Notes under the pieces: model-generated
What the model saw: only the letters and a program-made list of their open reading frames with translations
The model's database searches: none
What the model was told of the DNA's origin: nothing
In this document: piece by piece, positions 8,402 to 15,382 of the stretch
Position numbering within the stretch: position 1 is the stretch's first letter
How the letters are laid out: every line of letters begins with the position of its first letter
Made by a program: the position numbers and the translations under genes
DNA from: JANXSD01 sp038206385
GTDB taxonomy: Bacteria > Bacteroidota > Bacteroidia > AKYH767-A > OLB10
Assembly (NCBI GenBank): GCA_038206385.1
Contig: JBBRAW010000075.1
Span: forward strand, 1 to 17,512
DNA length: 17,512 bases
Direction: 5' to 3'

Positions 8402-8416
8402 TTAGAACAGTTCTAA
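8402..8416. promoter_or_regulatory. Perfect 7-1-7 palindrome, candidate operator of the suf operon
   Basis: The sequence TTAGAAC-A-GTTCTAA is a perfect 7-bp inverted repeat around one base. It begins 17 bp upstream of the -7 box of sufA, that is, at the -33 region. The 7-1-7 layout is that of Fur/PerR/Zur-family boxes (for example the PerR box TTATAAT-N-ATTATAA, from which it differs at two positions per half). A Fur- or PerR-like metalloregulator is therefore the leading guess for the binding protein, but other dimeric regulators are possible. No regulator gene is nearby. Confidence 0.55.
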
Positions 8417-8604
8417 GCAGGAATTGTTCAGAAAATGAGCAAATTAGAATCAGATGGGAAATATTTTAAATTTCGAGGTTATAAACAATTATGACCAAGT
8501 TGGGAATTAATTTCTCTGAAAAACAGTTCATATTAATAGATAAAAACCTTTTTATTAGAATAAAGTAATTCTCGACAATGTTTTAAGAAGCGTGAAGTTT
8601 CATT

Positions 8605-8754
8605 CTTTGGGCGTTCCCCCTGGAGTTTTCCCGTATTCAAATGCTTCGCATTTTAAGCGGGATTTACTTCAGGGGTCGGGCTATTCGTTGCAAGTCCTCG
8701 TCCTGCGAAAGTGCAGGCCTGCGGGCTTTCCACTGCTATCCCTAACGCAAAAGG
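8605..8754. repeat. GC-rich structured non-coding element, probably an interspersed repeat
   Basis: In the 420-bp gap between sufA and the DUF6526 gene, this 150-bp block is much richer in GC than its surroundings. Its ends are imperfect inverted repeats (CTTTGGGCGTT at 8605-8615 against AACGCAAAAGG at 8744-8754, 8 of 11 pairs). Inside is a long imperfect hairpin: outer arms 8617-8625 and 8667-8675 (8 of 9 pairs), and inner arms between 8630 and 8661 closing on a TTC loop. A second small hairpin pairs CCTGC (8702-8706) with GCAGG (8713-8717). Phrases such as GGGTCGGGCTATTCG and CTATCCCTAACGCA resemble a dispersed element I recall from Bacteroidota genomes. There is no convincing reading frame. 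The rest of the gap (8417-8604) is AT-rich with nothing recognisable. It could be a MITE-like repeat or a structured RNA. Confidence 0.65.
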
Positions 8755-8775
8755 AAATTTAATTTTTTCTATACA

Positions 8776-9213
8776 TCAAACTCTCTTCTCATCCGGTTGC
8801 CAGTTTTTAATCAGTTTTTTAATTTCGTCACCACTTAACTTTTCTTTCAAAGCTTTTTCAAGAAGCAATTTAAATTCTTCGTCATCGGCAAAACGCAATG
8901 CGGCGATCTGATCAAATGTAAGTTGGGAAATAATAGTTGATGATCGCTTTTGATATAACTCAAAATAACGCAACTGAAATTCAAGTTCTACAATTCTGTT
9001 CTGCAGTACCAAAGCATAATGCTGACGTAACATCAGCGTAAGATAGATAAGACAGAAAAACACAACACTAAATAATATCCAAACTAATTGATGATGATGA
9101 ACTATAAATGCTTTGTAAATCCCAAGAAACATCAGAGAAAAAAGTAACGGCAAAAAAATAAAATGATGTGGAATATACCATCGAATATGATTTTTATAAT
9201 TCTGTGCTTTCAT
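8776..9213 (-). CDS. DUF6526 family small membrane protein
   Basis: A 145-aa protein with an N-terminal MKAQNYKNHIRW segment, two hydrophobic helices (about 17-36 and 42-62), and a soluble C-terminal half. That half carries the features I associate with DUF6526: a charged helix region, IAALRFADDEEF at 103-114, and a closing KEKLSGDEIKKLIKNWQPDEKRV-like segment (123-145). It is predicted to sit in the inner membrane with both termini on the same side. Function is unknown. A -7 box lies 7 bp upstream of its ATG. It is 33 bp downstream of the luciferase-domain gene and may be co-transcribed with it. Confidence 0.85.
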   Translation of the reverse strand: MKAQNYKNHIRWYIPHHFIFLPLLFSLMFLGIYKAFIVHHHQLVWILFSVVFFCLIYLTLMLRQHYALVLQNRIVELEFQLRYFELYQKRSSTIISQLTFDQIAALRFADDEEFKLLLEKALKEKLSGDEIKKLIKNWQPDEKRV

Positions 9214-9220
9214 AAATTGA

Positions 9221-9228
9221 CAAACTTA
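9221..9228 (-). promoter_or_regulatory. -7 promoter box before the DUF6526 gene
   Basis: The minus strand reads TAAGTTTG, matching TAnnTTTG. It ends only 7 bp before the ATG (9211-9213), so transcription would start at or near the start codon and the mRNA would have almost no leader. It overlaps a perfect 8+8 AT palindrome (9226-9241) that directly follows the upstream gene and could act as its weak terminator. Confidence 0.45.
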
Positions 9229-9241
9229 TTTTTAAAAATAA
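9226..9241 (-). terminator. AT-only palindrome after the luciferase-domain gene
   Basis: TTATTTTT and AAAAATAA form a perfect palindrome 5 bp after the stop codon of the gene at 9247-9648. It is composed only of A and T, so the hairpin would be weak, and it overlaps the -7 box of the next gene. A terminator role is possible but unsure. Confidence 0.25.
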
Positions 9242-9246
9242 AAGGA

Positions 9247-9648
9247 TTATTTTTCTCCTAACAAACGTTTATAATTCGACAGAAACAATTCAATTGCAGC
9301 TTCAGCTCCGTTGTGATGAACATCTTCTTCTATCCATCCTTGGGTGTATCTAAACGGCTTTGCTAATCCTTGTGCGATTAGTTCCTTTCCTAACTTTAGA
9401 CTCGTAGCAATATGTGCACTTCCGTCGAGATGTATGTGGCCAAGCTCTTCTTCCCCATAATAAAAATCCACGCCATCAACAACTGTTGGGTTGAAAGGAT
9501 CCCAATGAGTTGTAGTAATTATTCTTGGCCATTTGCTAACAGCATCTGTAATCACTTTCAGAATTCCTTTCACCATTGGCGGTGGAATTACAGGTCCTTT
9601 ATCAACTCTTAACATTGTTCCAAATGCTTTTTGATCAGCTTTTTTCAT
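9247..9648 (-). CDS. Luciferase-domain (DUF5519) protein
   Basis: A 133-aa soluble protein with the core of the small 'luciferase' domain family (DUF5519): VDFYYGEEELGHIHLDGSAH around 60-79 with the HIHLDG signature at 71-76, then a helix (LGKELIAQGLA, 86-96), a GWIEEDV segment at 104-110 and a closing helix. Despite the family name, no light-producing activity is implied; the name comes from a domain seen in luciferase-related annotations and the role is unknown. A TAAATTTG box sits 35 bp upstream of the ATG. The gene is followed by the DUF6526 gene. Confidence 0.82.
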   Translation of the reverse strand: MKKADQKAFGTMLRVDKGPVIPPPMVKGILKVITDAVSKWPRIITTTHWDPFNPTVVDGVDFYYGEEELGHIHLDGSAHIATSLKLGKELIAQGLAKPFRYTQGWIEEDVHHNGAEAAIELFLSNYKRLLGEK

Positions 9649-9683
9649 GATAGATTTAGTTACTTTTACAGAGTAAGTAATAA

Positions 9684-9691
9684 CAAATTTA
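9684..9691 (-). promoter_or_regulatory. -7 promoter box before the luciferase-domain gene
   Basis: The minus strand reads TAAATTTG, matching TAnnTTTG, 35 bp before the ATG at 9646-9648. No clear -33 TTTG is seen at the right distance, and the region is AT-rich, so a chance match is possible. Confidence 0.4.
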
Positions 9692-10025
9692 AAAGCTAAA
9701 AGGTTTTTATTTATTTATCTTATCAAGCATTTAAACGTGCTAACCATAAATATGAAAATTTTATCGAGCGTTGCAAAAAGGCAATTGGTGTGATTTCAAA
9801 AATCTCGTATGATGCTAATGACGAAATAAAAAAAAATGCCGACTGCTTCTTTGTTTTAATCCTCAATTAGTTATTTTATTTTTTGAAATAAATGCAACAT
9901 AGAAGCTTAATTTAAGAATTTATTTTGATTTTGAAAATTATTTTTATTTGTCATTATTCTCTTCGACCTCATAAAAAAGCTGTACAGCAAATATTATTTT
10001 ACTACTTCTGAATCGTTTTTTCTTT

Positions 10026-10069
10026 GATAAAAATTTTCTGGACTTCAATCTGCAATTATAATTTTTATC
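10026..10069 (-). terminator. 10-bp inverted repeat downstream of the Gcr-family gene
   Basis: GATAAAAATT (10026-10035) and AATTTTTATC (10060-10069) are perfectly complementary across 24 bp. The repeat lies 52 bp after the stop codon of the minus-strand gene at 10122-12116, so it may end that transcript. The arms are AT-rich and the loop is long, so support is weak. Confidence 0.3.
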
Positions 10070-10121
10070 TAATAAATTTTTTAAACAACTTTCAATTTAC
10101 ATGAAAATCAGAACAGGATAT

Positions 10122-12116
10122 TTAGACAGCATTACCAGTGTCGACTTTTGTTTTCGGTGGGATAAAGAAACTAAGTGTTTGGGCACGGAAGTAAGTTTTT
10201 ATTGCCGTAAGAAGATTGCGCATAAGCGAAGTGGTTAAGCTGCGGGAACGAACCGCTACATAAATTGCAAGGCTGAAACTTACAAGGAGATTAATGATCC
10301 CCATTAAAATAATTCCAAGGCTGATTTCAATAAGTAACCTGGCTCCGATATGCACGCCACCCGACTGTAAAGCCAATCCAAAGTTACCAGTTGAAAGTGT
10401 TACATGGCGTACGTCAATCGGAAGTCCGAAAAACTTCCCAAGCAATGGCGTAGTCCCAAGAAAAATTCCTAGAAAGAAATTTCCTAGAATAATTCCAAGA
10501 TTGTTTTTTAAATATCCTGTTAGTCTTTTTAATTGTTTCTCTGAAAATATTTTTTTTAGTAACGGATGTTGTTGCAACCTTTCAGGGATACGGCTATATA
10601 TTACTTTATTATCATAATATCCTGCAATGAAACCGCTGCTCATCAAAAAAACTCCAGCAATAGCTGCATAAAAAAGAGCTCCTGTTTTATATGGATGCAA
10701 GTTTAGTATCATGCTTTGTGCTTCTTCTGCGTTAAGTATATTACTTCCACTAAAATAAAAATATATCCATCCGAATAAATATGCAGCCGGAAGAACAATA
10801 ATGATGTTACCGATTAAAGAAATAAATTGTGCGCTTGAAATTTCGGCTATTAACGTTACAGTTTTTAACATAACCTTATCATTTTTCCCTGTTCCGTCTA
10901 GTGATTCCGCAATCGTATTAGCCGTCATTGCAGGTTGCTTGGTTGCAAGTGTAAAATGTAACAGGTGAATGGTTATGAAACCTGTTGCATAAATCATACT
11001 GTATGCGAATGCTTCTCCGAAAGGAGCCATTTGAAGGTGATGGGCAAATACTTTCAGCATCACCAACAATGCAACGATAAGTCCTCCACCCATTGCTGAT
11101 TTCAACATTGCAAAATACTCCTTGCGATCAACGGTTCGATAATGTCCGCCTTTGAGTGAAGTGTGTTCTGTTATTTTATATGCAATCAAACTCAGATTAT
11201 CATTCAGATGTTTTTTTACACTATATTTTTTGCTTTGGGCATTTACTAATTCGCTGGTAAAACTGAAAAGCTCCTTATTAAATTCATTAACATCACTCAA
11301 CTGAATTAATTGAAAAATAGTTTTTAAACGCTTCACATGTTGTTCCAAACGTAACATTAAGTAAGCAAGATTAATACTGATTCCGTAATTTTCTTTGTGC
11401 TTATGTAACTCATCAATGCTAAGTAAGCATTGTGAAACCATAACTAAAATATGACGGTAATCTTCTTCGTTTGTTTTTATATACGATGCATCTTCCTTAA
11501 AACGGTCGACATATTGTTGTACTTCGCGATAGAGTCCAAAAAAAGGCGACTGCAGATCATCAATTTCTGGTAGCTTGCTTATTAATTCAGGTTCAAGACC
11601 AATTGCAGTAATGCGTTGCGATAATATCATTAACGCATTTAAAAGATAATTCAAATGTCTGTTTTCCCATTTCGTTACATCACCATCTATTCCGATTGAA
11701 ATAAAAAGGTGGAGCCAAACATTATCATCAATGTTTTCAAAATTCCTGTATCCCGTTTTGTGATGAAATATTTCTCTTACCAGATATTGTGTGCTAGTAA
11801 TGTTTTCAAGAGGGGGAAGGATTTTATACCGTATGCGTTTAAACGTTTCAGTAAAAAAACCATGTCCTGGCAATATACCGGCATCAGTGTATAAAGTTAG
11901 AGGATCATAAGCGCTATATAAATTTATTAGATAGATGCGTAATGCTTTTGCAAGATGAGTATGATCGTTCAAAATATCAGTGAGTGCAATAATGCGTTCC
12001 GATACATTTTTTTTATCCGATAATATTCCTGATTTATTTATTAAAGCAATTAGAAGAGTAGAGTCAGTAACGGGAACTTCTATTTCGATCTGTTCGAGAA
12101 TTTCTTTGGTAGTCAT
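10122..12116 (-). CDS. Polytopic membrane protein of the 'site-specific recombinase Gcr' family
   Basis: A 664-aa protein with two distinct halves. Residues 1-330 are soluble and helix-rich. Residues about 338-623 hold roughly six hydrophobic segments (near 341-357, 367-389, 431-455, 479-500, 539-562, 594-623). Family hallmarks are LKGGHYRT (321-328), AMGGGLIVALLVMLK (341-355), KQPAMTA (393-399), the GYYDN motif (499-503) followed by IPER (510-513), and STGNFGLALQSGG (575-587). The family is catalogued as a site-specific recombinase after a Neisseria protein, but I see no tyrosine- or serine-recombinase motif or DNA-binding domain; it reads as an integral membrane protein of unknown role. It is a single gene, with no recombination targets or mobile genes beside it. 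Confidence 0.83.
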   Translation of the reverse strand: MTTKEILEQIEIEVPVTDSTLLIALINKSGILSDKKNVSERIIALTDILNDHTHLAKALRIYLINLYSAYDPLTLYTDAGILPGHGFFTETFKRIRYKILPPLENITSTQYLVREIFHHKTGYRNFENIDDNVWLHLFISIGIDGDVTKWENRHLNYLLNALMILSQRITAIGLEPELISKLPEIDDLQSPFFGLYREVQQYVDRFKEDASYIKTNEEDYRHILVMVSQCLLSIDELHKHKENYGISINLAYLMLRLEQHVKRLKTIFQLIQLSDVNEFNKELFSFTSELVNAQSKKYSVKKHLNDNLSLIAYKITEHTSLKGGHYRTVDRKEYFAMLKSAMGGGLIVALLVMLKVFAHHLQMAPFGEAFAYSMIYATGFITIHLLHFTLATKQPAMTANTIAESLDGTGKNDKVMLKTVTLIAEISSAQFISLIGNIIIVLPAAYLFGWIYFYFSGSNILNAEEAQSMILNLHPYKTGALFYAAIAGVFLMSSGFIAGYYDNKVIYSRIPERLQQHPLLKKIFSEKQLKRLTGYLKNNLGIILGNFFLGIFLGTTPLLGKFFGLPIDVRHVTLSTGNFGLALQSGGVHIGARLLIEISLGIILMGIINLLVSFSLAIYVAVRSRSLTTSLMRNLLTAIKTYFRAQTLSFFIPPKTKVDTGNAV

Positions 12117-12437
12117 ATTGAAAGTATGTTCAAAGTAACAAGTTATTTAGATGCATTCTCCTGTTATTTTTTTAATTCTTCATTTAGCTTGTAATTAAAC
12201 ATTTCACTAATGAAATAGAACCCATTGAAAAAACTCAATTGTAGGAAAAATAAACATCCGCGGAAGCACCAATGAATTAGTGAAAACAAAATTTAATTGC
12301 GAACACCGAGGAAAAATTTATGTGCTCTATTTTTGAACAATGAACAGTAATGAATAAATTATTTACAGTTAAATTTTTTCTCTAGGATTAAATTATCTGC
12401 CATAAATATAGTCAAGATCATATCGATAAGCTGCCGG
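12117..12437. other. 321-bp intergenic region with a 10-bp inverted repeat
   Basis: This AT-rich gap lies between the Gcr-family gene and the PiT gene, both on the minus strand. TTTCACTAAT (12202-12211) and ATTAGTGAAA (12276-12285) are perfectly complementary across 64 bp. Nearby, AATGAAATAG and AATGAATTAG are near direct copies. No exact TAnnTTTG box and no convincing small gene were found. Confidence 0.5.
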
Positions 12438-12459
12438 TTTATTTCTCCGGAGAAATAAA
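12438..12459 (-). terminator. Perfect 22-bp palindrome right after the PiT stop codon
   Basis: TTTATTTCTCC (12438-12448) and GGAGAAATAAA (12449-12459) are perfectly complementary, forming a 9-bp stem with a CCGG loop. It abuts the PiT stop codon on the minus strand. No T-run follows, so it may act as a terminator or as a 3' stabilising hairpin rather than a classic intrinsic terminator. Confidence 0.55.
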
Positions 12460-13452
12460 TTACTCTAAAAAGCCACGAATACAGTAATACACCAACGCTG
12501 CCAATCCTGCCGAAACTGGAATTGTAAGAATCCAAGCCCAAAGAAGCTGAATCGTAACACCCCATCGTACCGCTGAAATCCTTTTGGTGATCCCAACACC
12601 AATAATAGATCCTGTAATAGTATGTGTTGTACTAACTGGAATCTTAAAATGTTGTGTTCCAAATAATGTAATTGCACCAGCAGCCTCTGCGCTAAAGCCC
12701 TCGAAGGGAGTTAATTTCGTCACCTTTTGACCCATCGTTTTAACGATTTTCCATCCGCCAAGCATGGTTCCTAAAGCAATTGCGGTATAGCAAGCTAATG
12801 GCACCCATTCTGGTATTGATTTTACATCTCCAATTACATGCTGAGAAACCATCGCCGCAGCGATAATTCCCATTACTTTTTGAGCATCATTACCACCATG
12901 TCCGAGGCTATATGCTGCCGAAGAAACTAACTGCAATCTCCGAAAAACCTTATCTACTTTGGAGGGGCTCATCCGCTTACAAATGTGAATGGATATCACC
13001 GAAATGATATAAGAAAGTAACATTCCAATTACTGGAGCAAGCACAATAAAATACACTGTTGGCATTACTTTATCGAGCTGAACAGCGTGAAAACTTCCTG
13101 CATGCGCGATGCCTGCGCCGGCGAATCCACCAATCAATGTATGTGATGAACTAGATGGAATTCCCCACCACCACGTGAGTAAATTCCAAGCGATAGAAGC
13201 GAGTAATCCTGAAAGTACGACTACGAGGGTGATATTTTCTGCTCGAACGGTTTTTGCAACAGTATCCGCAACTTTTAATTCGAATAACCAATAGGCTATA
13301 AAGTTGAACATAGCAGCCCAAAGTACCGCCGTTAACGGACTTAATACTTTAGTTGACACAACAGTTGCGATTGAGTTTGCAGCATCATGAAAACCATTGA
13401 TAAAATCAAACACTAAAGCAAGAAGAACGACTATAATTAACAAGTTTGTCAT
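12460..13452 (-). CDS. Inorganic phosphate transporter, PiT family
   Basis: A 330-aa membrane permease that imports inorganic phosphate, in this family usually as a metal-phosphate complex with protons. Family signatures are present twice, as expected from the internal duplication: GFHDAANSIAT (20-30) and GHGGNDAQK (184-192), plus PSSSSHTLIGG (99-109) and PVSTTHTITGSIIG (272-285). About eight to ten hydrophobic segments cover the length. It is shorter than the ~500-aa E. coli PitA, because the large central loop is reduced to about 40 residues; this compact form is common. It follows the DUF47 gene by 9 bp, so the two form an operon. The final residues GFLE end at a TAA. Confidence 0.96.
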   Translation of the reverse strand: MTNLLIIVVLLALVFDFINGFHDAANSIATVVSTKVLSPLTAVLWAAMFNFIAYWLFELKVADTVAKTVRAENITLVVVLSGLLASIAWNLLTWWWGIPSSSSHTLIGGFAGAGIAHAGSFHAVQLDKVMPTVYFIVLAPVIGMLLSYIISVISIHICKRMSPSKVDKVFRRLQLVSSAAYSLGHGGNDAQKVMGIIAAAMVSQHVIGDVKSIPEWVPLACYTAIALGTMLGGWKIVKTMGQKVTKLTPFEGFSAEAAGAITLFGTQHFKIPVSTTHTITGSIIGVGITKRISAVRWGVTIQLLWAWILTIPVSAGLAALVYYCIRGFLE

Positions 13453-13461
13453 TGTTGAAAC

Positions 13462-14109
13462 TTAAGCCATTTTAATCATAATCGATTCGATAACATTGGC
13501 GGCATCTTCGCATTTATCCGTTGCTGTTTCGAGCCCTTGTAAAACTTCTTTCACCATAATGATTCTAATAGCATCTTTCTCATGTTCAAAGAGCCGTGCA
13601 ACAGCATGATCAAAAATATCATCCGCATGATTTTCAATGCTATTGATTCGCACTAACGATGCAGTAATATCGCGCATTCTATCCATGTTTTTTAGCTCTA
13701 AAACCGCCATCCGCAATTCATCCGTACTTTGTTGAATCAAGTCACATAATTTCACTACATCCGAATCAAATACCATCAATTTATAGAGGTCGATTCGCTT
13801 TGCAGAGCCATGAATATAATCAATGATATCATCGATAGCAGTTACCAAACGGTGAATGTCTTCACGATCAAATGGAGTAATAAAATTGCTTCCTAATTCT
13901 TTAAAGATTTCATGCGTAATATCGTCCCCTATATGTTCAATCTTTTCGATTAATCGAATATAATGTTGGCGATCTTCTGGTGTGGTAGAAGTGACTAATA
14001 AATAGATGGCCTTTCCTCCTTCGTGCACATTAGATGCGGCTTTATCGAAGAGAGGAAAAAACTTACGATCTTGAGGTATGAAGTATTTTAAGAATCCAAA
14101 TGATGACAT
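13462..14109 (-). CDS. DUF47/PhoU-like accessory protein of the PiT transporter
   Basis: A helical cytosolic protein of the DUF47 (PhoU-related) family, commonly encoded just before a PiT permease and thought to regulate it or link it to metal or phosphate status. I choose the ATG at 14107-14109, giving 215 aa beginning MSSFGFLKYFIPQDRKFFPLF, because homologs start with such a segment; the frame runs on to 14181 but those 24 residues look unrelated. Motifs include IEHIGDDITHEIF (57-69), FITPFDREDI (76-85) and AIDDIIDYI (91-99), the acidic/histidine helices typical of PhoU metal sites. No exact -7 box was found upstream; the closest is TACTTTCG (14126-14133, minus strand). Confidence 0.92.
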   Translation of the reverse strand: MSSFGFLKYFIPQDRKFFPLFDKAASNVHEGGKAIYLLVTSTTPEDRQHYIRLIEKIEHIGDDITHEIFKELGSNFITPFDREDIHRLVTAIDDIIDYIHGSAKRIDLYKLMVFDSDVVKLCDLIQQSTDELRMAVLELKNMDRMRDITASLVRINSIENHADDIFDHAVARLFEHEKDAIRIIMVKEVLQGLETATDKCEDAANVIESIMIKMA

Positions 14110-14305
14110 GCTCTTTGCTGAATTATATGGCGAAAGTAAAGTTTTTGTTAAGACATCGGATTGGTAACCTTTAGATAACATAAAAAAAAATTATTCATTA
14201 CTGTATCCTCCTCAAAATAAAATATTTGACTGCATTTCTTTTAGAAATAATTACGGAAGCAACAAGTGTATGCTATACGCTAATCCTTTTTTAGCAAATA
14301 CCCTT

Positions 14306-14313
14306 TACCTTTG
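14306..14313 (+). promoter_or_regulatory. -7 promoter box for thiL, almost touching the start codon
   Basis: TACCTTTG matches the TAnnTTTG consensus and ends 4 bp before the ATG at 14318. A transcript started from it would begin at or next to the start codon, so the mRNA would be leaderless or nearly so. It falls inside the longer open frame that begins at 14270, which argues that the upstream ATG is not used. Confidence 0.55.
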
Positions 14314-14317
14314 CGCC

Positions 14318-15376
14318 ATGTTTGAAAATCATAATAATCGTACAGAACTTAGTGAGCTCGGTGAATTTGGATTAATACGCCACATCCGTGAAAATGTAGA
14401 ATTGCAGAACGCGAGTACCATCGTTGGCATTGGTGATGATGCCGCCGTAATTGATAATGGAAATCTTCGTACCGTTGTTACTACCGACATGTTAGTGGAA
14501 GGTGTCCATTTTGATTTGTCGTTTTCGCCGCTAAAGCATTTAGGATATAAAGCTGTTACAGTAAACATCAGCGACCTATGTGCTATGAACGCCAAGCCGC
14601 AACAAATTACAACAGCAGTTGCTATTTCAAATCGTTTTTCGCTAGAAGCAATTGAAGAATTATACGAAGGTATTTTACTTGCTTGCAAAAAATACAATGT
14701 TGATTTAGTGGGTGGCGATACTTGCACATCACCTAGTGGATTAGTAATTAGCGTTACTGCAATTGGAACTGCGAAAGCAGAAGATTTAGTTTACCGAAGC
14801 GGCGCAGAAATTAATGATCTCATTTGTGTAACTGGCGATTTAGGTGGCGCATACATGGGATTACAATTACTCGAACGCGAGAAAAAAATATTTTTAGAGA
14901 ATCCGAATTTACACCCCGACCTCGAAGGCTTTGATTATTTATTAGAACGACAATTAAAACCTGAGCCTCGTTGGGATATCATAGAAAAATTTAAACTTTA
15001 TGATATTAAACCAACAGCGATGATTGATATTTCTGATGGTCTGGCTTCGGAGATCATGCACATCTGTACTGAATCAGGAAAAGGTTGTCAGATTTATGAA
15101 GAGAAAATTCCTATTGATCACCAAACGCGTGAACTCGCTATGGAGTTTGGATTAGATCCAACAATTTGTGCATTGAATGGTGGTGAAGATTATGAATTAC
15201 TTTTTACTATTCCTTTATCAGAATACGAAAAAATTAAAGATCGTGCTGAGTTCACCATTGTTGGTCATATCACCGATAAAAGTGGAGGCTATAATTTTAT
15301 TGATCGCCAAAATGGGCAGCATGAATTGAAAGCACAAGGATGGGATGCCTTTAAAAAGAATTTTGATTCAGAATAA
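14318..15376 (+). CDS. thiL: Thiamine-monophosphate kinase
   Basis: ThiL phosphorylates thiamine monophosphate with ATP to give thiamine diphosphate, the last step of cofactor synthesis. I choose the ATG at 14318 (352 aa, MFENHNNRTELSELGEFGLI), since Bacteroidota ThiL proteins begin with an RTELSxLGEFGLI segment; an ATG at 14270 would add 16 unlike residues. Motifs are GIGDDAAV (37-44), TTDMLVEGVHFDL (55-67), SDLCAMNAKP (85-94), GGDT (132-135), DISDGLASE (237-245) and GGEDYELLF (288-296), covering the ATP- and metal-binding sites of the PurM/ThiL fold. No other thi genes are nearby. A glycosyltransferase gene follows 6 bp downstream. Confidence 0.96.
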   Translation: MFENHNNRTELSELGEFGLIRHIRENVELQNASTIVGIGDDAAVIDNGNLRTVVTTDMLVEGVHFDLSFSPLKHLGYKAVTVNISDLCAMNAKPQQITTAVAISNRFSLEAIEELYEGILLACKKYNVDLVGGDTCTSPSGLVISVTAIGTAKAEDLVYRSGAEINDLICVTGDLGGAYMGLQLLEREKKIFLENPNLHPDLEGFDYLLERQLKPEPRWDIIEKFKLYDIKPTAMIDISDGLASEIMHICTESGKGCQIYEEKIPIDHQTRELAMEFGLDPTICALNGGEDYELLFTIPLSEYEKIKDRAEFTIVGHITDKSGGYNFIDRQNGQHELKAQGWDAFKKNFDSE

Positions 15377-15382
15377 AATTGC

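Larger units (their letters stand above)
9649..10121. other. 473-bp AT-rich intergenic region
   Basis: It holds a -7 box (9684-9691) for the minus-strand gene at 9247-9648 and an inverted repeat (10026-10069) near the 3' end of the large membrane protein gene. On the plus strand 9700-9870 is open for 57 codons and reads as a fairly ordinary protein (segment YENFIERCKKAIGVISKIS) but has no ATG, GTG or TTG start in frame. It may be a gene remnant or chance. Nothing else is recognisable. Confidence 0.6.

Noticed and set aside
8435..8494. Plus-strand micro-ORF of 19 codons (MSKLESDGKYFKFRGYKQL) opposite the suf promoter
   Set aside because: It is very short, has no promoter box, and nothing recognisable continues it beyond the TGA except 13 more open codons. 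Chance is the simplest reading.
10122..12116. Evidence for a mobile element or phase-variation system from the 'recombinase' family name
   Set aside because: No integrase motifs, attachment sites or invertible segment were found near it; the protein reads as a membrane protein.
12359..12565. Small minus-strand reading frame across the PiT 3' end
   Set aside because: It is another frame of the PiT gene and runs over the terminator palindrome; no family resemblance.
14110..14181. N-terminal extension of the DUF47 protein
   Set aside because: The first 24 residues are unlike the family; homologs start at a short MSxxxFLKYF-like segment, matching the ATG at 14109.
14270..14317. Upstream start of ThiL at 14270
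   Set aside because: It adds 16 residues unlike other ThiL proteins and would place the TACCTTTG promoter box inside the coding region.
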